Shown here: in pieces, positions 42,749 through 49,998 of the stretch
How positions within the stretch are numbered: the stretch's first letter is position 1
Layout: the number at the start of each line of letters is the position of its first letter
From: an uncultured Prevotellaceae bacterium
GTDB taxonomy: Bacteria; Bacteroidota; Bacteroidia; Bacteroidales; Bacteroidaceae
Direction of reading: 5' to 3'
Assembly: GCA_902781315.1 (NCBI GenBank)
Contig: CACZIT010000038.1
Span: forward strand, 1-49,998
Length of the DNA: 49,998 bases
Notes under the pieces: generated by a model
The model's database searches: none
The model's input: the letters and a program-made list of their open reading frames with translations, nothing else
Told to the model about the DNA's origin: nothing
Position numbers and translations under genes: made by a program

Positions 42749-44005
42749 CTAAAGATTGAAAGCCTTGCGAATGACGTCGACACGGTCGAGTTTCTCCCAG
42801 GTGAAGAGTTCAACATCGATTTCGCGCGTCGGATGATAGTGGCTGAAGAATTTCTTCCTCACCACCTCGTTCTTGCGGCCCATGTGGCCATAGGCAGCAG
42901 TCTCGAGATACATGGGCTGGCGCAGTTTCAGCGTGCGCTCGATGGCCTTCGGACGCAGATCGAACAACTCCTCCACCTTCTTGGCAATCTCGCTGTCGGT
43001 CATGCCGACGTGGCTGCGGCCGTAGGTATTGACAAAGATATTGATGGGCTTTGCCACACCGATGGCATAGCTCACCTGCACGAGCATCTCGTCGCTCACG
43101 CCGGCTGCCACCATGTTCTTGGCGATGTAGCGTGCGGCGTAAGCTGCCGAGCGGTCCACCTTCGAGGAGTCCTTACCCGAGAAGGCACCGCCGCCGTGGG
43201 CGCCCTTGCCGCCGTAGGTGTCGACGATGATCTTGCGTCCCGTCAGACCTGTGTCTCCGTGAGGACCACCGATGACAAACTTTCCCGTCGGGTTGACGTG
43301 GTAGATAATGTCATCGTTGAACAAGGCCAGCACCTTTTCGTCGCACTGCTCCTTCACGCGCGGTATCAGGATATGTATCACGTCGTGGCGAATCTGCTCC
43401 AGCATGGCCTCGTCGTCGTCCATGAACTCGTCGTGCTGCGTGGAGACCACGATGGTGTGGATGCGCTGGGGCACGCCCTCGTCGCTGTATTCAATGGTGA
43501 CCTGGCTCTTCGAGTCGGGACGCAGGTAAGTCATCTGCTTGCCTTCGCGGCGGATGTCGGCCAAAGTGCGCATGAGCAGGTGGGCCAAGTGGAGCGACAC
43601 GGGCATGTAGTCGCTCGTCTCGTTGGTGGCATAGCCGAACATCATGCCCTGGTCGCCGGCGCCCTGGTCTTCCTCGTTGGCGCGGTCTACGCCGCGGTTG
43701 ATGTCGCCGCTCTGCTCGTGAATGGCCGAGAGGATGCCGCAGGAATTGCCGTCGAACTGATATTCTGATTTCGTATAGCCAATCTTGTTGATGGTGCGGC
43801 GGGCCATGGTCTGCAGGTCGATGTAGGCTTCGCTACGCACTTCGCCCATGATGACCACCTGTCCGGTGGTGACGAACGTCTCGATGGCGCAGCGGGCGTG
43901 GTCGTCGTAGGCCAGGAACTGGTCGAGGATGGCGTCGCTGATCTGGTCGGCCACTTTGTCGGGATGGCCTTCCGATACTGATTCTGATGAGAAGAGATAT
44001 GACAT
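42749..44005 (-). CDS. metK: S-adenosylmethionine synthase
   Basis: 418 residues. It makes SAM from methionine and ATP. Motifs: [20 protein letters not shown] (N-terminal ATP and metal site, residues 7-26), [20 protein letters not shown] (about 113-132), and [19 protein letters not shown] (P-loop-like, about 272-290). It is a little longer than the E. coli enzyme (384). It has an unusual leader of about 220 nt with a hairpin array and a consensus promoter that overlaps a 14-bp inverted repeat. No known SAM riboswitch is visible in the leader. Confidence 0.98.
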   Translation of the reverse strand: MSYLFSSESVSEGHPDKVADQISDAILDQFLAYDDHARCAIETFVTTGQVVIMGEVRSEAYIDLQTMARRTINKIGYTKSEYQFDGNSCGILSAIHEQSGDINRGVDRANEEDQGAGDQGMMFGYATNETSDYMPVSLHLAHLLMRTLADIRREGKQMTYLRPDSKSQVTIEYSDEGVPQRIHTIVVSTQHDEFMDDDEAMLEQIRHDVIHILIPRVKEQCDEKVLALFNDDIIYHVNPTGKFVIGGPHGDTGLTGRKIIVDTYGGKGAHGGGAFSGKDSSKVDRSAAYAARYIAKNMVAAGVSDEMLVQVSYAIGVAKPINIFVNTYGRSHVGMTDSEIAKKVEELFDLRPKAIERTLKLRQPMYLETAAYGHMGRKNEVVRKKFFSHYHPTREIDVELFTWEKLDRVDVIRKAFNL

Positions 44006-44021
44006 AAGTAAAATGTTTAAA

Positions 44022-44189
44022 GCGCCTGCGGCGCGTGTAAAAGTTCAATGCGCCTATGGCGCGGTTCAAGTGTCGCTATGCGACGTTCAAGGGTTCAATG
44101 CGCCTATGGCGCGGTTCAAGTGTCGCTATGCGACGTTCAAAGGTGCTATGCACCGTTCAAGAGTTCAAAGTTCAAAGGTGCTATGCACC
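44022..44189. repeat. Array of seven mini-hairpins in the metK leader
   Basis: Seven 13-bp inverted repeats with 5-bp stems and 3-nt loops, six of them with loop TAT, separated by GTTCAA-type linkers. Stems: GCGCC/GGCGC (44022, 44050, 44100), GTCGC/GCGAC (44072, 44122), GGTGC/GCACC (44142, 44177). The stem sequence changes between units but pairing is always kept. A 50-bp block (44043-44092) is repeated once. It lies between the metK promoter and its start codon, so it is transcribed on the minus strand. Confidence 0.9.
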
Positions 44190-44202
44190 GTTCAAGAGTT
44201 CG

Positions 44203-44249
44203 AAAAATGATGTAACTCTGCTTTGAGCGTGCAAAGTTACATCATTTTT
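44203..44249. promoter_or_regulatory. 14-bp inverted repeat across the metK promoter
   Basis: Perfect arms AAAAATGATGTAAC (44203-44216) and GTTACATCATTTTT (44236-44249), 19 bp apart. The upstream arm covers the -7 box, so it may be an operator. The two arms are not both transcribed, so it is not an RNA hairpin. Confidence 0.6.
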
Positions 44250-44262
44250 ATCGTTCCCCAAA
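44232..44262 (-). promoter_or_regulatory. Promoter of metK
   Basis: TTTG (44262-44259), a 19-bp spacer, TAACTTTG (44239-44232) on the minus strand: a full consensus match. Transcription should start near 44225, giving a leader of about 220 nt. Confidence 0.75.
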
Positions 44263-44284
44263 ATAATTTGGCGAAAAGGTGAGT

Positions 44285-47107
44285 TTATTCTTCCGGCAGC
44301 ATCATCACGGTGACGTGGTTGCCACTACTTACCACCTTCTTCACGAAGGCAGCCACCTTCTCGGGTGTCTGAGCCTCGATGAGGGCCTTGTAGTCGGTGT
44401 GGGTGTCGGTGCCGTACTGGTGCCAGGACTGCAGGAAGTTCTTCCAGTAGCTGTTCTGCTTCACGGCGTCGTCGGCACGCTTCAGCATCACCTCCTTCAC
44501 CTTGTCGAGCCGCTCCTGTGTACACTTCGTACCGAATTCATTCACACCCTCGCGGAGCAGTTGCAGGGCGATGTCGCGCTTCTCGGGCTGCATGGGGCAT
44601 ACGGCAATGAGCTGGGCCGTCTGCTCGTCGTCGTCACGGACAAAGCCACCCTGTGCGCCAACGCTGTAGGCTGCCGATGCCTCCTCACGAATCTCCTTCG
44701 TGTAGACCATGCGCAGAATCTGGCCTGCCATGCTGGCCTGAATGCTGCCTTCCAGCGTCCAAGGCATGTCCTCGTTCGTCCAGATCATGTAGGCGTTGCA
44801 CTTCGGCGTCTCCTGCTTGCGGGTGAAGATGTTGCTCACGTTGCCTTTCACGAGTTTGGTCACGTCGGTGCACTTGGCAGGCTTGCCCTTGGCAGGCAGC
44901 GCGCCGAGATACTGGCACAGCAGCGGACGAATGGTCTGCTCGTCGTAGTTGCCCACGATGTAGAACGTCCAGCCGCGGGCCGAGGCGGTGCGCTCGCGGG
45001 CAATCTCGAGCATGCGGTCGTAGTTGACGTCCTTCAGGGCCTCAACGGTCATGGGCTCCAGGCGCGGGTTGTGGCCGTAGAGGGTGGCGGTGAGCGAGTC
45101 GCTGAGGGCCACGTCGGGCGACAGCGAGCGGTTCTTCAGCGACACCTCCAGCTGCGAGATGAGCTTCTTGTAGGAAGCCTCGTCCTTCGAGATGTTGGTG
45201 AAATAAAGGTAGAGCAGCTGCAGCATGGTCTCCAGGTCCTTCGGTGTGGAAGAGCCGTTGGCCATCATGTGGCGGTTGTTGAGCGAGATACCTGCCGAGG
45301 CAATCTTGCCGGCGAGTGCCTTGTCGAGCTCGGTGTTCGAGAAGTTGCCCAGTCCGCTGGCGCTGATGGCGCTATTGAGCAGCTGCAGGTTGCGGTAGTC
45401 CTTAGGTCCGTAGAGCGACTCGCCGCCGGGGCCCATGCCGCTCAGGATGACCTGCTCCTTCTGGAAGTCGGTCTTCTTCATCAGCACGGTCACGCCGTTG
45501 GAGAGCTCGAGCTCGGTGAAGTCGAACTGCTCGTTGTGCTTCTCCTTCTTGATTTTGCCGGGCTTCGGCAGCTGGGCGATGAGCGGCTCGTCCTTCACGT
45601 TGTCCACGTAGGCCTCAACGTGAGCCGTGCGCGCGTCGCTGATGGCCTTGAGCAGGCCCTCGCGGGTGGGATAGGGGTTGCCCTCCTTCTCGTTGTTGAA
45701 GGAAATGATGACCATGTTCGAATCGTTCTCCACGACGCTGAAGAGTTCCTTGGCCGTCTTGTTGATGTATTCGAAGGGAATGGAGGGCACCATCTGGTTC
45801 ATCATCGTGTAGGTGTACTCGATGCCGGGCATGGGCTCGTTGGCCAGGAAGTGGCCGCGGCACTGGGCGTAGAACTGCGAGTTGGTGCGCTTCTCGCGGT
45901 TGTTGTAGGAGCGCTCCAGCGAGCTCAGGTAGTCGGCCTTATAGCGGCTGTACTCTGTGGGCGTGAAGCCGAACTCAGCCACGCGGCGGGCCTCCACCAT
46001 CACGGCCTGCAGGGCCTGGCCCATCATCGACATCTCCTTCGGCATGGCGTCGAGGTCGAGTGCGCCCTTGGTCTTGGCGAAGATGTAGTTGCCGTCGCTG
46101 GCCGACGCGCTCACGAAGGGGCAGTCGGGCTGCTGGGCAATCTCAGAGAGACGGCGGTTGAGCATCGACACGGCGGCACCCTTCATGTAGTTATAGACGA
46201 GGTACATGGGCGTCTGCTTCAGCGAGTCGGGGAAGACGTCGTGCTTGAACATCACCTCGGCCGACGACGTGCGCTGCTCCTTGTCCTTGTCGATGATAAC
46301 GATGGGCTCGGCGGTGTCGGGCACGGGCTCAGCCACCACGGGAGCAGCGTTCTCGGGGTTCTTGATGTCGGAGAAGAGTTTCTTGATCATGGCCTCGGTG
46401 TGGTCGACGTCGACATCGCCCACGATGATGAGGCCCTGGTTGGAGGGGTGATACCACTTCTCGTAGTAGTCGCGCAGCTCCTTCGGCGAGAAGTTGTCGA
46501 CCACCGACATCAGGCCGATGGGATAGCGCACGCCATACTTCGAGCCGGGATAGAGTGTCGGCAGGTTGCGCTCGAACATGCGGCTGGAGGCCGACGTGCG
46601 CATGCGCCACTCCTCGTGGATGACGCCGCGTTCCTTGTCGATCTCCTCCGGCTCGAGGAGCAAGCCCGTCGACCAGTCGCGCAGGATGAGCAGGCACGAG
46701 TCGAGGGCCGACTGGCGCGTCGTGGGCACGTTGTCGATGTTGTAGACGGTCTGGTCGATGGAGGTGTAGGCATTCAGGTCGGCGCCAAACTGCACGCCGA
46801 TGGACTCCAGCCACGAGATCAGAGCGTTGCCCTTGAAGTTGTCAGAACCGTTGAAGGCCATGTGCTCCAGGAAGTGGGCCAGTCCGCGCTGGCTTTCCTC
46901 CTCCTGTATGGAGCCCACCTTCTGGGCGATGTAGAAGTTGGCGCGGTGCTCCGGCCAGTTGTTGTGACGGATGTAGTAGGTCAGCCCGTTGTCGAGACGG
47001 CCTATGCGCACGGCAGTGTCGACGGGCACGGGCGGCATCTGTTGCGCCAGTGTGGTGGCGCTGACGAACAGCAGCAGCGCTGCGAGAAGTTTTTTTCTGA
47101 TTTTCAT
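44285..47107 (-). CDS. M16 family zinc metallopeptidase
   Basis: 940 residues with a signal peptide (MKIRKKLLAALLLFVSATTL, then AQQ), so periplasmic or outer membrane. It has four M16 domains, like pitrilysin. The inverted zinc motif HxxEH is in LAHFLEHMAFNG (about residues 77-88), and the third ligand is probably the Glu about 75 residues later (IDKERGVIHEEW). The C-terminal half (starting near NEQFDFTELELSNGVTVLMK) is the inactive partner. It lies 42 bp downstream of a C1-type peptidase gene on the same strand, so the two are probably co-expressed. Confidence 0.95.
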   Translation of the reverse strand: MKIRKKLLAALLLFVSATTLAQQMPPVPVDTAVRIGRLDNGLTYYIRHNNWPEHRANFYIAQKVGSIQEEESQRGLAHFLEHMAFNGSDNFKGNALISWLESIGVQFGADLNAYTSIDQTVYNIDNVPTTRQSALDSCLLILRDWSTGLLLEPEEIDKERGVIHEEWRMRTSASSRMFERNLPTLYPGSKYGVRYPIGLMSVVDNFSPKELRDYYEKWYHPSNQGLIIVGDVDVDHTEAMIKKLFSDIKNPENAAPVVAEPVPDTAEPIVIIDKDKEQRTSSAEVMFKHDVFPDSLKQTPMYLVYNYMKGAAVSMLNRRLSEIAQQPDCPFVSASASDGNYIFAKTKGALDLDAMPKEMSMMGQALQAVMVEARRVAEFGFTPTEYSRYKADYLSSLERSYNNREKRTNSQFYAQCRGHFLANEPMPGIEYTYTMMNQMVPSIPFEYINKTAKELFSVVENDSNMVIISFNNEKEGNPYPTREGLLKAISDARTAHVEAYVDNVKDEPLIAQLPKPGKIKKEKHNEQFDFTELELSNGVTVLMKKTDFQKEQVILSGMGPGGESLYGPKDYRNLQLLNSAISASGLGNFSNTELDKALAGKIASAGISLNNRHMMANGSSTPKDLETMLQLLYLYFTNISKDEASYKKLISQLEVSLKNRSLSPDVALSDSLTATLYGHNPRLEPMTVEALKDVNYDRMLEIARERTASARGWTFYIVGNYDEQTIRPLLCQYLGALPAKGKPAKCTDVTKLVKGNVSNIFTRKQETPKCNAYMIWTNEDMPWTLEGSIQASMAGQILRMVYTKEIREEASAAYSVGAQGGFVRDDDEQTAQLIAVCPMQPEKRDIALQLLREGVNEFGTKCTQERLDKVKEVMLKRADDAVKQNSYWKNFLQSWHQYGTDTHTDYKALIEAQTPEKVAAFVKKVVSSGNHVTVMMLPEE

Positions 47108-47149
47108 TGCCTTACTATTTTTGATTGAAATATTATATGTCAGCCTCCA

Positions 47150-48247
47150 TTACTGTAGGGATGCGGATTGCAACTGGTCGCGGTGAACGATGACGCAGAT
47201 GGTCTTCATCCTCACGTAGTCCTCCGAAAGGTACAGGTAGCCGCCATAGCGCCCTGCCCCACCCCATGAGTTCTTGGCCAGGTAGTAGCGGCGTCCCTGA
47301 CGGTCGCGGGCCAGTCCTACGAGCGCCATGCAGTGGTCGTCGGTGGTCTGAAAGGTTTCAAACTCGCGCTGGCGAGTGGCTTCTTGCCCCTCTACACAAG
47401 CCACCCCCTGCTCAAGAGAAAAACCGTCCTCGGTGATGTCGCCCTCCCAGCAGACGGGATGACCCGCGCGCAGCGAGCGCTCGATGACGGCCATGAGCGT
47501 GTCGAGGGGTACGTTGAGAAACGTGTCGCCCAGTTGGTTGTCGGCCACTTCCAAGGCGAAGCGCTCACCGTAGGGGTGGTGTGCAAACGAGGTCAGCGCC
47601 TCATATTCGTCAGTCATGCACACGCTGCGCCCGAACTCCTGAGAAGTGTATTCGGCACCGAGCATGTGGACGTAGCGCGGCATATAGCCCGTCTCGCGGT
47701 CGAGCAGGTCCTGCAGGTCGCGGCGGAAGCGGTCGAGGCTGTGCCGACGGCTGCGGGCAGCATCGGCCAGACGCGTCACGCGGCGCGCCAGCACGTTCCA
47801 GTTGACGTCGTCATGGCCGTGGTAGTAGTCGTAGGGGTGTATGCCATATTTATTGATAAGGTGCAGCGTCATCGTCGACATGCCACGCATCGACAGCGGT
47901 TCGCTGCCCTGCGTCAGGAAGTAGCGCTCGCCCTGCTCGCAGAGCCACTGCCGCGCCAGGTAGACGGGCGACAGATTCACCGAGTCGCCCCTGACCAGAT
48001 GCTCGGTCTCGATGGTGGCCAGCATGGCGTAGACCCAGCAAAGCGGGCTGCGCCCCTGCTGCTTCACGGGTGTTGCCGGCAGCCGCACCTCGTCCATGAG
48101 CACAGCCGTGTCGCCCGCTGCCGCCAATCCGCCAGCGGACTTCTCCTCCCGCTGCGGCCTGCCGCACGAAGCCATCACCAGCAGCGCGAGCACCACGGCC
48201 CACGCCATCCTCTTCGGCCATGCCACTGAAAACCTTTGTAACCTCAT
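47150..48247 (-). CDS. C1 (papain-like) cysteine peptidase lipoprotein
   Basis: About 365 residues from ATG 48247. The ATG at 48280 lies inside the promoter -7 box and is excluded; ATG 48208 (MAWAVVLALLVMASC) is a second option and begins the lipoprotein signal. The catalytic residues are Cys in VKQQGRSPLCWVYAMLATIE, His in DDHCMALVGLARD and Asn in LAKNSWGGAGRYGGY, the order of C1 peptidases. SPVYLARQW and SEDYVRMKTICVIV also fit bleomycin-hydrolase-like C1B proteins of Bacteroidetes. Probably an envelope-anchored protease, with the M16 gene downstream. Confidence 0.88.
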   Translation of the reverse strand: MRLQRFSVAWPKRMAWAVVLALLVMASCGRPQREEKSAGGLAAAGDTAVLMDEVRLPATPVKQQGRSPLCWVYAMLATIETEHLVRGDSVNLSPVYLARQWLCEQGERYFLTQGSEPLSMRGMSTMTLHLINKYGIHPYDYYHGHDDVNWNVLARRVTRLADAARSRRHSLDRFRRDLQDLLDRETGYMPRYVHMLGAEYTSQEFGRSVCMTDEYEALTSFAHHPYGERFALEVADNQLGDTFLNVPLDTLMAVIERSLRAGHPVCWEGDITEDGFSLEQGVACVEGQEATRQREFETFQTTDDHCMALVGLARDRQGRRYYLAKNSWGGAGRYGGYLYLSEDYVRMKTICVIVHRDQLQSASLQ

Positions 48248-48277
48248 GTGACGTAAAACATTTTCTCTTGTCGCATG

Positions 48278-48285
48278 CAAAGTTA
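48278..48285 (-). promoter_or_regulatory. Promoter -7 box of the C1/M16 peptidase operon
   Basis: TAACTTTG on the minus strand, exact TAnnTTTG. Start of transcription is expected near 48271, so translation must start at 48247 or later. Confidence 0.6.
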
Positions 48286-48421
48286 CAACTTTTTTCTTCC
48301 GAATGCAAGAAAATCGCTAAAAACATCTGGGTAGTTGCCCCGCTCCCACCTTAGTCGCTTGCGGAGCATAGCGAAGCAAGAACTTTCTTAACCTTCTTAA
48401 CCTTCTCAACCCCAAAAAGGA

Positions 48422-48454
48422 CACCCGCCCCCAGCCTCGCGGCCAGAGCGGGTG
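48422..48454 (-). terminator. Terminator of the BspA-like gene
   Basis: Stem CACCCGC / GCGGGTG with a GC-rich loop. On the minus strand it is followed by TCCTTTTTGG. It lies beyond the 73-bp tandem repeats. Confidence 0.55.
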
Positions 48455-48498
48455 CCCCGCTTCTTTTTTTTGTTTATACGCGTTTATTACAAATTTTT

Positions 48499-48671
48499 AC
48501 TCTGCGCTCACTTCACCACGACCTTGACTTCGTCGAGCTCGTTCATGTTCGGCATAGTTCAAGCAAGCTTGACTCTGCACTCACTTCATCACGACCTTGA
48601 CTTCGTCGAGCTCGTTCACGTTCGGCATAGTTCAAGCAAGCTTGACTCTGCACTCACTTCATCACGACCTT
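48499..48671. repeat. 73-bp tandem repeat at the 3' end of the BspA-like gene
   Basis: Two full copies (48499-48571, 48572-48644), differing at only about three positions, and a 27-bp partial third copy (48645-48671) that includes the last codons and stop of the upstream gene. On the minus strand each full unit carries a short frame, MPN-V/M-NELDEVKVV-M/V-K, ending at a stop. The gap 48286-48498 shows no gene. Confidence 0.9.
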
Positions 48672-49772
48672 TTTCGTCGTGCCGTCGCTCATCCTGACGA
48701 TGTTCAGGCCGCGCACGGGAGCCTGCAGCCGCTTGCCGTCAGCCGAGAAGCAGGCCTCAACACCGGCCTCGCCCGTCTCGGCCGCACTGATGCCGGTAGG
48801 ATCGCCCATGCTTTCAGGATCAAACTCCTTCACATCCTTAAATCCACCCCAACCGGCACTCTTGTAGGCCTCCACACAGCCTGTCGGCACATAGAGCGTA
48901 CACAAGAGACGCAGTTCCCGCTCGCCCATCGCTGTTCCACCGAACGAATTCCTCGTAATCGTCGGAGGCTCTTTCGAACAACTATACAGGGATGTCAGGT
49001 TGTCAACACATTCAAAGGCGCAACTCTCCAGACTCTTAAAACCTTTGGGCAGCGTGAGCGTTGGAACAGAGCAATAAAAGAACGCATCGGCACCGATAGC
49101 GGTCACTTCGTCGGGAATGACGATGCCGGCCACAGCCTGCACAAGGCGTTGCGTTTCGGTTTCAATGACGCCAGTCCCATTGGGAGCAGTATGGTAGTAA
49201 GGATTACCGTCGGCAACCCGTACCGCCTGCACCTGCACACCAGGCAAATCTTCCGACATATAAGGGAAACCACAGATGAAACCGCCTTCAATCTTTGAAA
49301 CCGTCGACGGGATCACAATCTCCTTGATGCCGCTGTAGTGGAATGCCCCACGTGCGATGCGTTCCAACCCTTCCGGAAGTTCTATTTCCGTCAGACGGCT
49401 GGAGGCGTAGAAAGCATCCTGCCCTATCGAGCGCAACGTGGAGGGAAGTGTCACCGATTCAAGCATTGTGCATGTAACAAAAGCATCGTCACCTATCGAC
49501 TCAATGCCCTCGGAGAGCACAACAGAATTCAGGTTGCCACTAAACTCGAAGGCCTTCCTGCCCACCGCCTTCACCATATACGTTACGCCCCCGACCTCAA
49601 TGCTGGAGGGGATGACGACAGCGCCCTCATAGGCCTTGTCGCCTTTCACGACAGACACCTCGCCCTCGCCGGTCTTCTCGTAGTACAGACCGTCGACCTC
49701 AAAGTCGTAAGCACTCGCTGCCAGAGGCATCAAGGCCAGGAGCAGCAACATAAGTAAATGTCTAGTCTTCAT
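48654..49772 (-). CDS. BspA-like leucine-rich repeat surface protein
   Basis: 372 residues from ATG 49772 (MKTRHLLMLLLLALMPLAAS signal peptide); upstream ATGs at 49778 and 49805 are less likely. It has four or five LRR_5 (BspA-type) repeats: AVGRKAFEFSGNLNSVVLSE, GIESIGDDAFVTCTMLESVT, LRSIGQDAFYASSRLTEIEL, GLERIARGAFHYSGIKEIVI, and TAIGADAFFYCSVPTLTLPK. The end resembles a T9SS tail (ADGKRLQAPVRGLNIVRMSD, ending KKVVMK). Such proteins bind host or matrix proteins. The stop codon region is part of the tandem repeat. Confidence 0.9.
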   Translation of the reverse strand: MKTRHLLMLLLLALMPLAASAYDFEVDGLYYEKTGEGEVSVVKGDKAYEGAVVIPSSIEVGGVTYMVKAVGRKAFEFSGNLNSVVLSEGIESIGDDAFVTCTMLESVTLPSTLRSIGQDAFYASSRLTEIELPEGLERIARGAFHYSGIKEIVIPSTVSKIEGGFICGFPYMSEDLPGVQVQAVRVADGNPYYHTAPNGTGVIETETQRLVQAVAGIVIPDEVTAIGADAFFYCSVPTLTLPKGFKSLESCAFECVDNLTSLYSCSKEPPTITRNSFGGTAMGERELRLLCTLYVPTGCVEAYKSAGWGGFKDVKEFDPESMGDPTGISAAETGEAGVEACFSADGKRLQAPVRGLNIVRMSDGTTKKVVMK

Positions 49773-49831
49773 AATCATAATGGTTTTGATAGGTTTTACA
49801 ATCATTCTTGCAAGATTCCATATTGCGGCTG

Positions 49832-49839
49832 CAAAAATA
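49832..49839 (-). promoter_or_regulatory. Promoter -7 box of the BspA-like gene
   Basis: TATTTTTG on the minus strand, exact TAnnTTTG, 60 bp before ATG 49772. Confidence 0.5.
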
Positions 49840-49869
49840 TAAAAAACCGTCAAAAAATGCAAGAAAATC

Positions 49870-49890
49870 AATGTACAAAAAATGTACATT
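49870..49890. promoter_or_regulatory. Inverted repeat upstream of the BspA-like promoter
   Basis: AATGTACA-N5-TGTACATT, perfect 8-bp arms, about 30 bp upstream of the -7 box and 15 bp from the TPR paralog's stop. A possible operator. Confidence 0.45.
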
Positions 49891-49904
49891 TTATAACCGG
49901 CTGA

Positions 49905-49998
49905 TTATAAGATAGTTACAAGGGCGTCCCAGTCGCTTGGTTTTCCGCTTTTCTTCATCGCTTTCTCGTAAAGACGGCGGCGAGAAGCGGTCACAGAC
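49905..49998 (-). CDS. C-terminal end of a TPR/HTH regulator paralog (partial)
   Basis: The last 30 residues of a gene entering from the right edge (SVTASRRRLYEKAMKK, GKPSDWDALVTIL, then TAA at 49907). It aligns with the end of the TPR regulator at 9677-11578 (SAVGHAFARMYARSTKHKGT, VSDWEKILQVL). As there, it sits upstream of an exported-protein gene on the same strand. Confidence 0.7.
   Translation of the reverse strand, partial: SVTASRRRLYEKAMKKSGKPSDWDALVTIL

Noticed and set aside
44006-44230. SAM riboswitch in the metK leader
   Set aside because: I see no SAM-I, SAM-II or SAM-III core elements, only the mini-hairpin array and linkers.
44279-47128. A 949-codon plus-strand open frame opposite the M16 gene
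   Set aside because: It is an antisense frame kept open by GC-rich codon bias. The minus strand carries the intact M16 peptidase with HxxEH motif and signal peptide.
48520-48671. Independent small genes from the NELDEVKVV frames in the 73-bp repeats
   Set aside because: Only about 15 codons long, without leader or promoter; better explained as duplicated gene tails.

Overview
The window looks like a chromosomal segment of a Prevotella-type member of the Bacteroidales. Signs of this are the Bacteroidetes promoter motif (TAnnTTTG near -7, TTTG or TTG near -33) before many genes, short Prevotella-style type IX secretion (T9SS) tails on secreted proteins, a fused SecDF, TonB receptor/DUF4249 pairing, a BspA-like repeat protein, and pectin-uronate genes (kduI, kduD). 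There are no rRNA genes, no CRISPR array and no recognisable transposase or integrase. Two tRNAs are present: Leu(CAA) and Gln(TTG).

Region 1-3900 is AT-rich and accessory. It holds the 5' end of a patatin-like phospholipase (probably a CBASS effector, running off the left edge), a short DUF2971-like gene, a truncated secreted-protein remnant, two adjacent lipoproteins resembling NTF2-fold immunity proteins, and an overlapping two-gene unit of unknown function (a 294-residue soluble protein plus a four-helix membrane protein). It reads as a defence and immunity islet with gene debris.

Region 3965-11600, all on the minus strand, is a block of exported proteins below a TPR/HTH membrane regulator: a DUF3244-like small secreted protein, an S74-chaperone T9SS protein, a gingipain-family C25 protease and a T9SS cargo protein. 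A paralog of the regulator enters at the right edge (49905-49998).

Region 11800-18800 is mostly housekeeping: tRNA-Leu, mannose-1-phosphate guanylyltransferase, flavodiiron protein, enolase, greA, HIT hydrolase, a TrmH/SpoU methyltransferase and sufE. Region 19176-29149 is an envelope block: TonB-dependent receptor, DUF4249 lipoprotein and MG2-like secreted protein in one operon, then an ECF sigma factor with a membrane partner, a DUF4468 protein and an S8 protease. Region 29263-49772 holds a frame-shifted U32 peptidase, secDF, an EEP-family hydrolase, rhomboid, HU, kduD/kduI, tRNA-Gln, the DUF4271-hemD-rnpA-yidD-tyrS operon, metK, an M16/C1 peptidase pair and a BspA-like protein.

The most unusual content is repeat DNA. 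A GC-rich palindromic element family is inserted inside several protein genes. Two long copies, in the TrmH methyltransferase and the TonB receptor, are read in the same frame and give nearly the same embedded peptide; a scrap of the family sits at the frameshift in the U32 gene. Other structured repeats are a strict 22-bp array of 15-bp dyads between convergent genes (14684-14809), a covarying mini-hairpin array in the metK leader (44022-44189), a 73-bp tandem repeat carrying a gene's stop region (48499-48671), and GTTAC-type repeats that encode a signal peptide core (23521-23607).
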